Assembly (NCBI RefSeq): GCF_036850765.1
Contig: NC_089490.1
Span: forward strand, 290,142,982-290,206,981
Direction: 5' to 3'
Origin: Saccopteryx bilineata
Taxonomy: Eukaryota > Chordata > Mammalia > Chiroptera > Emballonuridae
Length of the DNA stretch: 64,000 nt
Below, piece after piece: positions 33,216 through 45,318 of this stretch (the stretch's first letter is position 1; each line of letters opens with the position of its first letter). The notes beneath the pieces are model-generated. The model had not been told where the DNA came from, did no database searches, and saw only the letters and a program-made list of their open reading frames with translations. The translations under genes and the position numbers were made by a program.

Positions 33216-36200
33216 AAAAGAAGCACTGGTTTTTCACTCAGAGCAACAAAATACAGTACAGAACTTTACATACTACTAGATAGAGACAAGAACAAAATCA
33301 TCCCCAGATTAATATGTTCAGTGGTGATCTTTACATCTTCATTTTTAATATTTTAAGCATCTGCTCATTGTTAAGCATGGGCACTACCAAACATATGAAG
33401 TATCAACAAAGACAATGTGTTTAAGTAGAAACACATAATAGATGTATCACACTAAGTCACCCAAAATATTTTCCCACTTTAATTTAAATTGCTACAAAAA
33501 AAATCATATGTGACCACACAAACACATACATAAATATCTCTAGACTTAACATATATACTTAGATCTTAAAATAAAAATTCAACACCACTTGCAAACATGT
33601 AAATTTTACATGTGTTTAGAGATGTGCGTATGTAGCAGGAGTTATTCTGTCAACTTATGAGAAATTTTTACTTGTCTGTGGGTAGAGATGAAATTTTGAT
33701 ATCTTGTGGTTACAGACATCCAATTTACTGAAGTTATATGTATAAGAATTTTTTATTTGTACTGAATATAGAAGAGAGAATGTATTTGACAAAACCCAAG
33801 GTAGAGATTGAAGAAGTTGATGGGGGAGTGTGGTAAAATCTGTTCTACATCTTTGCCTTAAAGTAGGGCACTTGAGCCTCAATAGAGAAGGGCTATGGGC
33901 AAAAGAAAAAGTTTGTGTGGGACAATATAGTAGAAAATTCTATATTTAGGTAAATGGATGTATTTCTATCTTAGCTTCATAACCATAGCAGTTTAACACA
34001 GGATAACCTGTAGTGTGTGCCTTTTTATTCTCGTCTGCAAATGACATAACTTTATTCATTGAATTTCAAGCTGCTTGTTAATATGCAGCCTCAACAGTTA
34101 AAAAAAATTGGCTTTTCTTCACCTGAAAGAGGAAAAATAAATTGAAAAAATATGTGTACAAGCAGCCAATTAAGAATCATTGTGACTGGTTCAAAAATAT
34201 GATTAAGAGTATTTCTTTCCCACACAGGTCTGAATGGCTTGAGGTAGTTACCATTTGAGAAAAAAAATAGAATTCAAAAAACAAAGAAATAAATTATATT
34301 TAAGAATGTTGTTTAGTACAGAATCCCTGTATGGTTATAGGTGCATGGTACTGACTAGAAACAAATATGTCAGAAGCATATTTATATTTTATGGAAATTG
34401 TAATGCCAATAAAACTAGCAACTAGAACTAAAATATAGGTAGACTATATAAGTTTTAAAGGAACTCTCTAGTTCTTAAATGTGAATGTATAGAAGGCTGT
34501 CTGTGTAAACCCTTACACCCCACAAGAGGTAGACTTCTGGCTCAATACTCACTTTGTATAGCTTCAGAAAAAAAGGGCAAAGGACATCTTAGAAGGCAGA
34601 ACAAGGGGCTCCAAAAGGCAAGAGACAAAATAATTTTTTTCTGGAGAGCAGAATTTGGATGTAACCAAGGATCTATTTTTTTTTCCAGTTTTAGGGAGCA
34701 GAACTTCATCATTGAGCTGGATTGTCTCTATATTTTATTTTGAAAATGGGGAAGTTCATTGCAATCATCTTGCTACTTCTCCCCCTTCGCATATGTCATA
34801 AGCTGAGATCAAATTATTTGTCTCTAGTTCACATATTCTAGTGCTACCATTCTGTCTAAGTGGATTCAGGGACTTCATGGAAACACCTTGAATCTTCATC
34901 AGCAAAGCAGTGAGCATGTTCTGTATGTAGAAAAATTGTTAAAATTGATGTTCAAAAAAAAGAAGAACAAATTGTGTAGAGTCTTCCAGCACCAAAACAG
35001 ACCATTTTTACTGTACTAATAAGGTTCCCTATATTGGATGCATTCTCATGTGAGAGAGTTAAAGCCAGTGGAATGTGAATTGTGTCTGGCTCACTATAAC
35101 CACTGTGTGTGACTTTCTCCCTCTATCCCATCTGCAGGCTGGATATTGATGTCCACCCAATATTATGTTGAACTGGGAAGGACTTTTATCAGCCTGGTTG
35201 CCTGAATGACTGAGTGGAATTTAATGCTAATCATGAATCCCTTATTTAGACCTCACATAAATAAGAAATGAAATTCTATTGTGTTAAGTAGGCCACTAAT
35301 ACTTGGGACTTTATCTGTTAAAAAAAAACACAACGTTATTTTAACTAAGCACTCTGCCTTATGGGGCTGCTGAATTACACGAGCTAATTTATATAAATCC
35401 TCAATAAACAGCTCTTGTACTTCTACTAAAATGTATGTGGCATTTTATATTTTAGAGAACATGCAGTGCTCCCATGGTTTGTCAATAAAATATAAACATC
35501 TCATTAAAATTGTGATATGAAACTAGTAAAATGAGGAAAATATAACATTTCTATCTAGTAAAAAAATTAACTAATGAATCTGTCAAGAATTCATTAGACA
35601 TTAAATTGTGATGATGGCAGACATTTAATGTGACGTCTGGTTTCTCAGCATCTTTATAACATAAGGATAAATATAGTTAAAATTTCAATTTACTGTTTTT
35701 AAAGTCTTTCAAAACATTTAGTATAAAATTTGTTTTCTATTTATTTTATATTGAAATATGAGCAATTATCTACTGTAACAGGAACATCTGATTTTTTAAA
35801 TAGATGAAAATAAGATAAATTTATGGGGAAGATTTTATATTATAATAGAGTATTTAAAATAAAATATATGTTCATAAATATTATGTAAATAGGCAAAATA
35901 TTATAAAAATAAATTTTCCCAAATATTAAACAGTTCTATATATGATAGTTGATGGTGTTTTAATCACCTTAGAGGATATATTATTGGTAATTTGTATTTA
36001 ATCAAAATGAGTGTAGCTTAGGCATATTAATATTATGCTCCAACAGAACACTTTAGAGTGAGCTTTATTGCTTCAACTCTGGAAAGGTCACACATTTATA
36101 GCTTATCATCATGTTTCCAAAATAATTACATTTTTTTGTCAATTGGGGAAACAGAAAGATAATATCTGTTATAGATCCAATTAAATTTAACCCTCAATAG

Positions 36201-37239
36201 AATGTTAGTGATTTGGGATTTACATTCAACATTTATTTAAGAAGTATTTCTTATATACATAGTTATATAAATTATTGAATATATAAGAAATATTGTAACC
36301 CTTTTCTTGAATTTTAGACATCAATTAGCAGTTTTCTGATAGCCCTATGTGAACTTCCAAATATCAACTCATACATGATCCATAAAAATAGCAATTCATT
36401 ATTCTTAAGGTTCATCTTTATATTCTTAACTGGTTCCATTTTCTCTTTCTCTTTACAAGTATTTACAAATATCTCTTTCTTGTAAAACCTTTTGTTTGTT
36501 TGTTTGTTTCTTTTTTCTGGATGATGTATATGTGCAGGAAGGAAATGCACAATTTGAATGAATTATTCTCAACCGCTGCTTTATGTAATTGTACATGACC
36601 TGCTCAAATCTCATTTCCATTCATGAAATAGAATGCATATAAAATGCATCTTCTTAAGAAAGATAAAATACTTAAAATACTTAGTCATCCATATCTCTAA
36701 CTAAATGTTTAGAGAAAGTCAGTCTATCGGAAATGATCTTTGGGGAAAATACAACAGTGATAATTGATATGCAGAAATAGAATGTGTTAAAGATTTACTC
36801 TGTCTTATGACATACTTCTAATTACCACTAAATCCAATATTGTTTTAATGAAAAACAATATAAAAGTAAAATATTAAAAGGGTATTTTTTATACTTCTAT
36901 CAGATATTCTAATAATATCAGCTATACTTAAACTGCAGATACAGTGATTGACAAAGATAATTAACTAAACTACAGGAAAATAATGACATTGCCACATAGA
37001 TTTGAGTGTCATTATTTGATGGAAAATGAACTTGCAGGTGTGGAGGTGAGATAGGGTAAGATCTGATTCCTTATAAATGACCAGAGATTTGTGGTTTGTT
37101 TGGCATTAAAATTCCATGCCACCACATGATACTCTGAACTTCTTGATGCCTTTCACATCCCTAAGAGAGCACTGATGAAAGGTGGCAGGGATTAACAATC
37201 ATGATAAAAGTCAAATATATATAATCATATATTGGAATG
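33216..37239. other. Long AT-rich desert
   Basis: About 4 kb without a gene or repeat family that I can support. A TTTG tetranucleotide tract lies at about 36490-36510. Confidence 0.5.
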
Positions 37240-37251
37240 ATAAAATTATTA

Positions 37252-37427
37252 CTTTTTTTTTTTTTTGTATTTTTCTGAAGCTGGAAACGGGGAGAGACAG
37301 TCAGACAGACTCCCGCATGCGCCCGACCGGGATCCACCCGGCACGCCCACCAGGGGCGATGCTCTGCCCACCAGGGGGCGATGCTCTGCCCCTCCGGGGC
37401 GTCACTCTGCCGTGACCAGAGCCACTC
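37252..37427 (-). mobile_element. 5'-truncated long SINE inserted in the tail of an older SINE
   Basis: Carries the tail, GTATTTTTCTGAAGCTGGAAACG, and the GC-rich 3' half with two CCACCAGGGG units, and stops at GAGCCACTC. Duplication AATTATTA at 37244-37251 and 37428-37435. Confidence 0.88.
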
Positions 37428-37435
37428 AATTATTA

Positions 37436-37793
37436 TTAATTGAGAGATGGGGAGGAAGAGAGACAGACTCCCGCATACGCCTCAAGCAAGATCCACCCAA
37501 CAAGCCCCCTATGGTGGATGCTCTGTCAATCTGGGGATATTGCTCTGTTGCTCAACAACTGAACTATTTTAGCATCTGCAGTGAGACCATGGTGCCATCC
37601 TTAGCACCCAGAGCCAACTTGTTTGAATAAGCCATGGTTGTAGGAGGGGGAGAGAGAGAAATAGGGAAAGGGAGAAGGAGGGGGAAAGGTGGAGAAGCAG
37701 ATGATCGCTTCTCCTGTGTGGCCTGACCGGGAATAAACCTGGGACTTCCACATGCCAGAACGATGCTCTATCACTGAGCCAACTGACCAAAGC
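37436..37793 (-). mobile_element. Older long SINE, minus strand
   Basis: Diverged copy of the same family, from GAGAGACAGACTCCCGCAT to a mutated head ending CAACTGACCAAAGC. Short matching flanks ATAAAATTA (near 37240 and 37796) suggest its own target duplication outside the younger insertion. Confidence 0.8.
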
Positions 37794-37804
37794 AAATAAA
37801 ATTA

Positions 37805-38149
37805 CTTTTAAGAAAATATAGAACTTGTAATATTGACCAAATTCTGAGAAAATATAGATTTATTTCAATGATCAAAGTCACACTGCAAATATTTATAACC
37901 ACAATAAAAGCAATCTGAAAATCAATATGAAAAATATCACACAAAACAGTGTCATTAAGCAAAAAGTTTTAAATATGTCACATGACAAGTTTTAATAAAG
38001 AAATGAGCAAATATTTTTAATTAAAGAGTAGTGCAAGTAAAATCTATCATAACTTGCAGAAACCAGCAAAAGCTGTCTTCAATGAGAAATATATAGCCTT
38101 AAATGCATGCCAAACATTCCATGATTTAAGTATTTAATTATCAAAGTGC
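37805..38149. other. Unique AT-rich stretch
   Basis: Nothing recognised. Confidence 0.4.
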
Positions 38150-38585
38150 AGTGGGTTGAATGTTTGCCTTCAAAAAGATGTGTCAACATCTTAATCCTTA
38201 TAATCTGTGAGTGTTACCTTATTTGGAAAATGGATCCTTTCAGACATGATTAAATTGAGTACATTAGTTCAACTCAGATATACCTTTCAGCTCTTAATCC
38301 AATGACAAATATTCTTATAAAATATCTGCAGGGGAGCTTTAACAGACAGAAGAAATAGAGAAGACCATGTGACTATAGAAGAATAAATTGGAAGAATACA
38401 TCCCAGGAAAGAAATGTCTGGAAATGCTGGGAAAGGCAAAGATTAGAAATTCTCTAAATCTTTGGAGGTAATTCATATTTGCAAATACCTTGATTTTAGA
38501 CTTCCAGCATCAAGAATTATGAGAGAATGTATGTTGTTTTAAACCACCAAAATTATTCAGCAGCCACAAGCAACTAATATATTAA
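38150..38585 (+). mobile_element. MLT1-like MaLR LTR, plus strand
   Basis: GTGGGTTGAATGTTTGCC, ATTTGGAAAATGGATCC, TTAATCCAATGACAAATATTC, GACCATGTGACTATAGAAG, TTGATTTTAGACTTCCAGC, AAACCACC and CAGCCACAAGCAACTAATAT keep the MLT1 order. Confidence 0.7.
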
Positions 38586-39013
38586 TATACAAAACTAAAA
38601 AAAGTAAAGCAAAATAACTTCAAGTAAAGTAGAAGAAAATTATGGTAACTATGAGACCAGAAATTAAAAAAAAAACCATAAATAAAAATAAATTTAATTA
38701 AATTAATAAAACATTTTCTATGCAAGGAATGATAAGACATATACCTTTCACACACATGATCTGTGACAAAGAAAGAGAGAACATAGTACATACAATGGGT
38801 CATCTCATTGAAGGTGCTGCTACTTGAATTAGTTACTATAGTGGGATGTTAAAATATTCAGTGTGACAGGTTAATTGGCAGGTAATGGAATTGAAAAGTT
38901 AACTAAATAATGAAAATAGAAAGATAAAAGCCAAAGCTAAGAATTAAAAATGGCAAAAAATATCTTTAAGTCGGGACATATAATGTCACTTTGGATAATT
39001 AAGAAGTACCCCT
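38586..39013. other. Unique AT-rich stretch
   Basis: Nothing recognised. Confidence 0.4.
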
Positions 39014-39197
39014 TGCCTGACCTATGGTAACACAGTGAATAAGGAGTCAGCCTGGAACACTGAGGTTACCAGTTTGAAACCCTGAGGTGCCTGGTCAAGG
39101 CACTTATAGGAGTTGATGCTTCCTGCTTCTCCCCTCTTCTCTCTCTCTCTCTCTCTCCCTCTCTCTCTCTCTCAAATGAATAAAGTCTTTTTAAAAA
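39014..39197 (+). mobile_element. Ves-type SINE (short form), plus strand
   Basis: TGCCTGACCTATGGTAACACAGTG, GGTTACCAGTTTGAAACCC, CAAGGCACTTATAGGAGTTG, a CT microsatellite and AAATGAATAAAG. Diverged; no clear duplication. Confidence 0.85.
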
Positions 39198-39198
39198 T

Positions 39199-41149
39199 GC
39201 CCAGTGTGAGTTGTAAGGAAGAGGGAGTAATGAAGGGATTTATTCAAGGTGAAACCTAATGTTAAGCAGTGAAGTTTATTCAAGAAGATATGAGAATAAT
39301 TAGTAACAATGTGGATGTGGGACAATGAGAAAGGTGACAAATACAAGCATAAGCTTGATGTTTAGAATGTTAGTGAAATTATTTTTAATGAGTATTTCAT
39401 TTATTTGTATTAGCAGTCAATTATTTTATTTTAAAATCTTGTTCTGCTGATTTTGCAAAATGAAGTAGAAAGTGTGTTTTTCTTGTTATTTAGATAAATT
39501 TGTGTGAAGCAAATCTTTTCTCCTTAAATGTTTGAAAAATTCCACAGGTAAAGCTTGTATGAGGCAAGTTCTTTGTAAAAAGATGTAAAATTATGAACTC
39601 AAGTTCATTATTAGATGGAGGATTATTCAGATATCTTCTTTCTTTTGTGTCAATTATTTTGTTTTTAAGAAAACTTTTTATATACAAATTAAATATTTCT
39701 TTTATTATTTTCTTATATATTTTTTCTGTCTATAAGTTATTAATCATAAGTAACTGGAATAGGAAGAGCATTGACCAGATCCAGTTAAGGTGAGAGCTAA
39801 GAAAACTAAAATTCTGGAATGAGAGCTTCACATAGAAGCCATAATAAACATTGATTTGTCCCCCTTTGAAAATGGTATGAGTATGATGAATTAACCCAGG
39901 GACATTTTTTAAGTTTTATGTAGAAGAAGGTATATATCAATATCAAGTGGATAAATGATAGGTTCTGGACATTATTGCTTTTTAAATGATCCTTTGAACC
40001 CTAAACCATTGCATAACTATGTACTTGGATATGATTAACCTAGTCACAACAGCAAAAAAGATCTTGATTAGTTTAAGAAGCCAGAAGTATGTGCCATGGT
40101 TATGGTACAAGGTTATCTAAGTGATCAAGTGTTTTCACACAAAAAGAAAACACACTTTTTATTTAAAAGTTGTCAGAAGAGTTCTTCTCTTTCTGCCTTG
40201 GCCCTGAGTACTGAAAATACACTGCTGTGTTTGGCTGTTAGTGTTTCTGCAACCTTAGACTGAAGCTCAGATTGAGATAAGGGTAGAGAAAAGAGATTTG
40301 CCAAGAAACATAGCCAGCACGATGAAAGAACTATGTCTGGAGTTCACCCAACCTCCAAACTATTAACACTATTAATTTAAAGCTGTCAATATTCTGACTC
40401 TGGTTTAAAACAGGTAGAGTTTTCCCTTTACATAAAAAGCCCTTGGATATGGATTAAGATGAAAAGATGTTATCAGAAAGACCTTTGTTGTTGTTTTAGT
40501 TTTTTAAGTGATTAAAAAAGTGATATTTTCTTAGAGAGGATTGATTTTTAAAGGAGAATGTAAATTTAGTGTACACTTGCTGATTTAAAGTACCTTTGAA
40601 ATGCACAAGTAGATTTGTCAGTCATGTCATTGATCACTCAGATGAGAAGACTAGAAAACACAGAGCCCATAAATAACAGGTGAAGCATGTTTTCTTCAAG
40701 GAAAAAAATACAAATAAACACAAAGAAGGGTTTTGACAAAACAAAGTAGATATGTTGTAATTCATAGAGAAAAAAAAATGAGACTGAAAATAAAACTACT
40801 GGTAAATAGCCAAAGAAGTTTATGGATCAGCAAGGAAGTAGAAAAGATATGTATCTAAAGAAGGAAAAATAATACAGCATTTCCAAATTCTGTTACTAAT
40901 TCAAAGCAAAATAAGAATTTAACTTTTCACTACATTTAGAGAAATCATGTCATTAATTTCCTTAAAGATAGTTGTTCTCATGAATAAGATAGGGAACGAG
41001 AACCTAGAATGTGAGTTTGAAAATTTAGTAGAAAATTAAAATGTAGAGACAACATGGGTGTGGCTTGCAAGGAGAACATGAAGAGGTTACAGCATATGTG
41101 GAATTTTAAAATGTTGTATATGTTTGTATGGGTTTTTTGTATTGTTTTG
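39199..41149. other. Unique AT-rich stretch
   Basis: About 2 kb with no gene or repeat I can support. Confidence 0.45.
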
Positions 41150-41705
41150 TTTTTATTTTTAAATTAATGGCTTGCTTCTTTTGGAGCAGTTTTAGGTTTA
41201 TAGAAAAATTGATCTAAAAATACAGAGTTCCTATATATTCAATGTTTCCCTAATTGTTAACATCTTACATGAGTGGGATGCATTTATTATAATTGAGAAG
41301 CAGATATTATACATTATTATTAACTAAAGTGTATGGTTTACTCTTTGTGTTGTACAGGTCTGTGGTTTTGATAAATGCAGTATATTATGAATACGCATTT
41401 CCACTATCATATAAATAGTTTTACTGTCCTAAAAATTCTAGGTGCTCCACTTTTTCCTTTTTCCACTCTGTCTCTCTTCCTGTCAATCACTCTCAATAGA
41501 TTTGCCTTTTCCACAATGGCCCAGAGTTGGGATCAAATAGTAGGTAGCCTTTCCTTTTTGGCTACTTTCACTTAGTAATATGTTTCTCCATGTATTTTCA
41601 TGATTAGATGGCTCATATTTTTTAATCATTGGATAAGATTTCATTGAATGTATGTGCCATAATTTGTTTATCTATTCTCTTATTAGTATATTATTAGGTA
41701 AGCAT
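41150..41705 (-). mobile_element. Ancient L1 (L1M-type) 3' end
   Basis: Reverse strand of an old L1: GGAGCAGTTTTAGGTTTATAG, CTGTCCTAAAAATTCTAGGTG, ATGGCCCAGAGTTGGGATCAA, then CTACTTTCACTTAGTAATATG and GGATAAGATTTCATTGAATG. Confidence 0.7.
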
Positions 41706-43624
41706 ACTTATATGTGCTTATCTGTTTAGGAAAAGAGTTCAGAAAAAGACACTTGAATGTACTAAAGATCCAAGAGGTAATCAATAGAGTATTGTTTCAT
41801 AAAAGATAGAGAAATTTTCATTAAATTGAAGAGGGTACATCATCTCTGTTAAAAACCAAGGGAAAGAAAAAGAAGGGTGCAAAAGTACAGAAATTTGTAA
41901 ATTTGAGGGTTAAAATGGACAGTTCTTGTCTAACATGTCTAACTAAATAAAACTAAGCTTTTATTTAATCTATGAATTGTGGACTGAAATCATCAGCTAA
42001 TAAGAAAGGAGACCAATGAAAAGGAATGTTTAAATATGTCAATATGAGTATTGGAGAGCATTCTGTAGTATTTCCATCTGTACGTAATCATATTTATGAC
42101 CCAGACATCAATATATATACCCTAATATACCCTACCTGAAACTTTTATAAAAGGTGATTCAGATGCCTGAGAAATAATTTTGATATTTTGTCATACATGT
42201 TTATGATACAGCATTGAACATAAGAATGCCACCCCCTAATTTCACAAGACTTATGATTTCTAGGAAAAGATAATAACAATATAAAATACAAAAAATCTAA
42301 GAAAATATTTTCAAAGATGATTAGTGCTATACGCAAAATAAATAAATAAATCAGAAACAACAATAAGAATGTGGAAGGTGTTCAGTTTTATTTAGGCTTT
42401 TCTGGAATGGCTTTGCTATAATGGCAACCTGTTAGTGAATGTGTGCAGCTGACAAGGAAGCGTAACTTGTGGATAACTGAGTAAAGAGCATCCCACGTGG
42501 ACAAAACAATATATACAGGACCCAGCTAGAGGTGAGTGCTATGCTGCAAAACAGCAAGCAGAAAGTGTGGCTGAAGCCCAGTGAGAACTAGAGAGAGAAA
42601 CAGAGAAGTCATGGGGCAGATGTGTGCATGCTTACATAATTTCCCCTAATCATTATTTTCAGCAATAATTCTTCATATCAACATTTATTTTGACACTATT
42701 TTAGTTCTATTTTGAATGATGTAAAACTGGTTTGGAATAGCATAGATTGCGCTAAGGAAATAAAGGCATTTTTAATCCTTGACTTTTAGAACAAAGAGCT
42801 GAGAAAATACTCTGTCCCATGTATCTTTTTTTTTTTGTAGTTTGTCATTTGAAACGTTAAAATCCAAATGTCATGTAAACAGTACTCTTTATTATTAATA
42901 GTATCAGTAATTGAGGATGTCACGGGTGGCCGTTCTTGTAGGAGAACAAACAGATCCTGGCACTGCGTGCGGAGCTACTGGAAGAGATCACCATGGGTCA
43001 CTGACATGTAACAATGCTTACTCTGCACTGTTCTTTCTTGGCCATTGCCTTTTCACGTGCTTTTCTTCACACAGCTGGAATTCTTTGTTGTATATAAACG
43101 TATCATGCGGTGCACATTTTCTCTCCTGTTGCCCATGATTGAGAACAGATGTTATATGGCTTTGTAATTGTATTCAGGAAATCTCGATGCCTTTTAATGG
43201 CACTCTGTACCTGTTGTAATCAGGAGGGTTAGCCGCACGCTTAGAGGCCCATAAAATATAGAACTTCTTTCTATTGTAGATAGTCACATAGAACCCTTGG
43301 GCCTGCTGTTCCCTAATCAGCATTAATAAAGGTTTTTCACAACAGGTATTAATGCGTTACTGAAAAAGGTAAGGACATTGGGCTTTTCTTAGATTAGGCA
43401 AGCACTGAGCTATGAAAGGCAAGAGAAAAAATTGTTTTCCTCACTCAGTTTTATTATTTCATTCAAAATAAGTGAATTCTTAGCCTTTAATTCTGTAATG
43501 TAAAGACTAAGGAAAATATGGGTTATTCTCAAATTTGTGTATTCAAAATTCAAAGTGTATTTTTATAATTTATAATTATTTTATTGTATCTAATAGAATA
43601 ATATGAATTCAATCATGAAGAATT
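41706..43624. other. Mostly unique stretch, partly higher GC
   Basis: 42900-43370 has a more balanced composition and no recognisable repeat. No splice-bounded coding frame was seen. It may be old degraded repeat or conserved non-coding DNA; sequence alone does not decide. Confidence 0.4.
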
Positions 43625-43641
43625 TCTGCATGGAAATTTTC
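43625..43641. repeat. Left target-site duplication of the L1-B/LTR unit
   Basis: TCTGCATGGAAATTTTC, next to the outer poly(A) tail; matches 51435-51451 at 15 of 17 bases. Confidence 0.75.
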
Positions 43642-43974
43642 TTTTTTTTTTTTTTGGTGGGCCATTAGCTTTAATCCTAGCTTGCACCTGGAGGGCAAGA
43701 AATACACACAGTGGGTAAACACTTCCCTTTCCATTCAGGGCTCCCAAAGCCACTGACTTATCTGAGTTTCCCAGAATCAAAGGTTTCTAGCTCTTCAGCC
43801 TTATTCAACTCTGTTCCCCATCTCCTTTTCTCTGCACAAACTCTGCACAAACTGGCTTCTCCGTTAGCACAAGCTGTCTTGGCTGCTACTCCTCTCCTCC
43901 ACATGGCCTTTCTATGCTCTCCAACATGGGCTCCTCTGCCCCATTTTATAGTGTAGAAATCAAAACCTTTAATC

Positions 43975-44266
43975 CAGGGGTCCCCACCTGGATTGGGGAC
44001 CGCAAAGTGGAAGCAGTCTGTGGGCCATTTGGTACTGGTCCGTAGAGAAAGAATAAATTACTTCCGTTTTACTTATATTTAAGGCTGAACGATGTTTTGT
44101 TTTTTAAAAATGACCAGATTCCCTCTGTTACATTCGTCTAAGACTCACTCTTGACGCTTGTCTTGGTCACGAGATACATTTATCTGTCCCACCCTTAAGG
44201 CCTGTCCGTGAAAATATTTTCTAACATTAAACCAGTCCGTGGCCCAAAAAAGGTTGGGGACCACTG
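43975..44266. mobile_element. hAT-type miniature inverted-repeat transposon
   Basis: 292 bp with terminal inverted repeats CAGGGGTCCCCACC and GGTTGGGGACCACTG, extended by matching GGACC/GTCCGTGG blocks. Perfect 8-bp duplication CTTTAATC at 43967-43974 and 44267-44274, the length diagnostic of hAT transposases. No coding sequence; non-autonomous, mobilised in trans. Confidence 0.92.
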
Positions 44267-44403
44267 CTTTAATCCAATATACAAACATGGAAGTTTCTGA
44301 TACAAAGTTACTTATCTGAGGCATAATAGGATTCCTCATGAGAGTATGCCACCCCAGATCATGCAACAATCAAGGGTGTGGGGAAAAGCATAGTTTTGAA
44401 AAG

Positions 44404-44980
44404 ATCTTAGTATTAAAAAATTAAAAATTGAACTGCCTTTTGACCCAGCTATCCCACTTTTAAGAATATACCCTAAGAACACCATAGCACTGTTTCAAAA
44501 GGAGAAATACACCCCCATGTTATGGTAGCATTGTTCACAATAGCGAAGATCTGGAAACACCCCAAGTGTCCATCAGTGGAAGAGTGCATTAAAAAGCTTT
44601 GGTATATATATACTATGGAATACTACTCAGCCATAAGAAATGATGACATCGGATCATTTACTTTACTACAACATGGATGGACCTTGATAACATTATACTG
44701 AGCGAAATAAGTAAATCAGAAAAAACTAAGAACTATAGGATTCCATTCATAGGTGGAACATAAAAATGAGACTCAGAGACACAGACAAGAGTGTGGGGGT
44801 TATGAGATGGAGGGGAGGAGAGGGGCACAAAGAAAACCAGTTAGAAGGTGATGGAAGACAATTGGACTTTGGGTGATGGGAATGCAGCATAATCAAATGC
44901 CAAAATAACCTGGAGATGTTTTCTCTGAACATATGTATCCTGATTTATCAACGTCACCCCATTAAAATTAATTTTTAAAA
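44404..44980 (+). mobile_element. 5'-truncated L1, plus strand
   Basis: Contains the last part of ORF2 (TATGGAATACTACTCAGCCA region) and the 3'UTR ending TTATCAACGTCACCCCATTAAAA with an A tail. Diverged duplications of about 20 bp (GTGGGGAAAAGCATAGTTTT and GTGGGAAAGGCATAGTCTTA) flank it within the LTR. Confidence 0.85.
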
Positions 44981-45318
44981 AAAGTGGGAAAGGCATAGTC
45001 TTAAAACTAAGCCTTAGGCTATAACAATGTTGCCTGCTTACAGCCTGTCCCACACACCCAAAGCAAACTATAAGCGAGCAAACATATATATCATATTTAT
45101 AAACTTATTTGACCAACATGTGGTTTCTTCTGTGACTCCTTGGTTATAGTCTCTCATCACTTAGTCCACAGTTTGGTTTTCAAGATGAATGTTTTCTTTT
45201 TCTTTTTTTTCCCCTCCCCTACCCCCATCCCTTCTTTCTCCTTCCTCCCATCCTTCTTCTCACTGCCCCCCCCCCCCATGGTTCATCACATTCTTGTCCA
45301 TGTATCAGAGTTTCATTT

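Larger units (their letters stand above)
43656..45118 (-). mobile_element. Transduced ERV LTR, copy B (ends at its poly(A) site)
   Basis: Minus strand starts TGTTGGTCAAATAAG at 45118, aligns with copies A and C through the TATA region (TATAAAATGGGG near 43943-43952), the poly(A)-signal variant ATTAAA and CTAATGGCCCACC, then becomes poly(A). Copies A and C continue for about 180 bp beyond this point, so copy B stops at the RNA cleavage site, as an RNA-derived copy would. Confidence 0.75.

Noticed and set aside
43625..43955. Copy B as a simple solo LTR with a chance A-run
   Set aside because: It ends at the expected RNA cleavage site and the flanking duplication pairs with the far side of L1-B, which a solo LTR would not explain.
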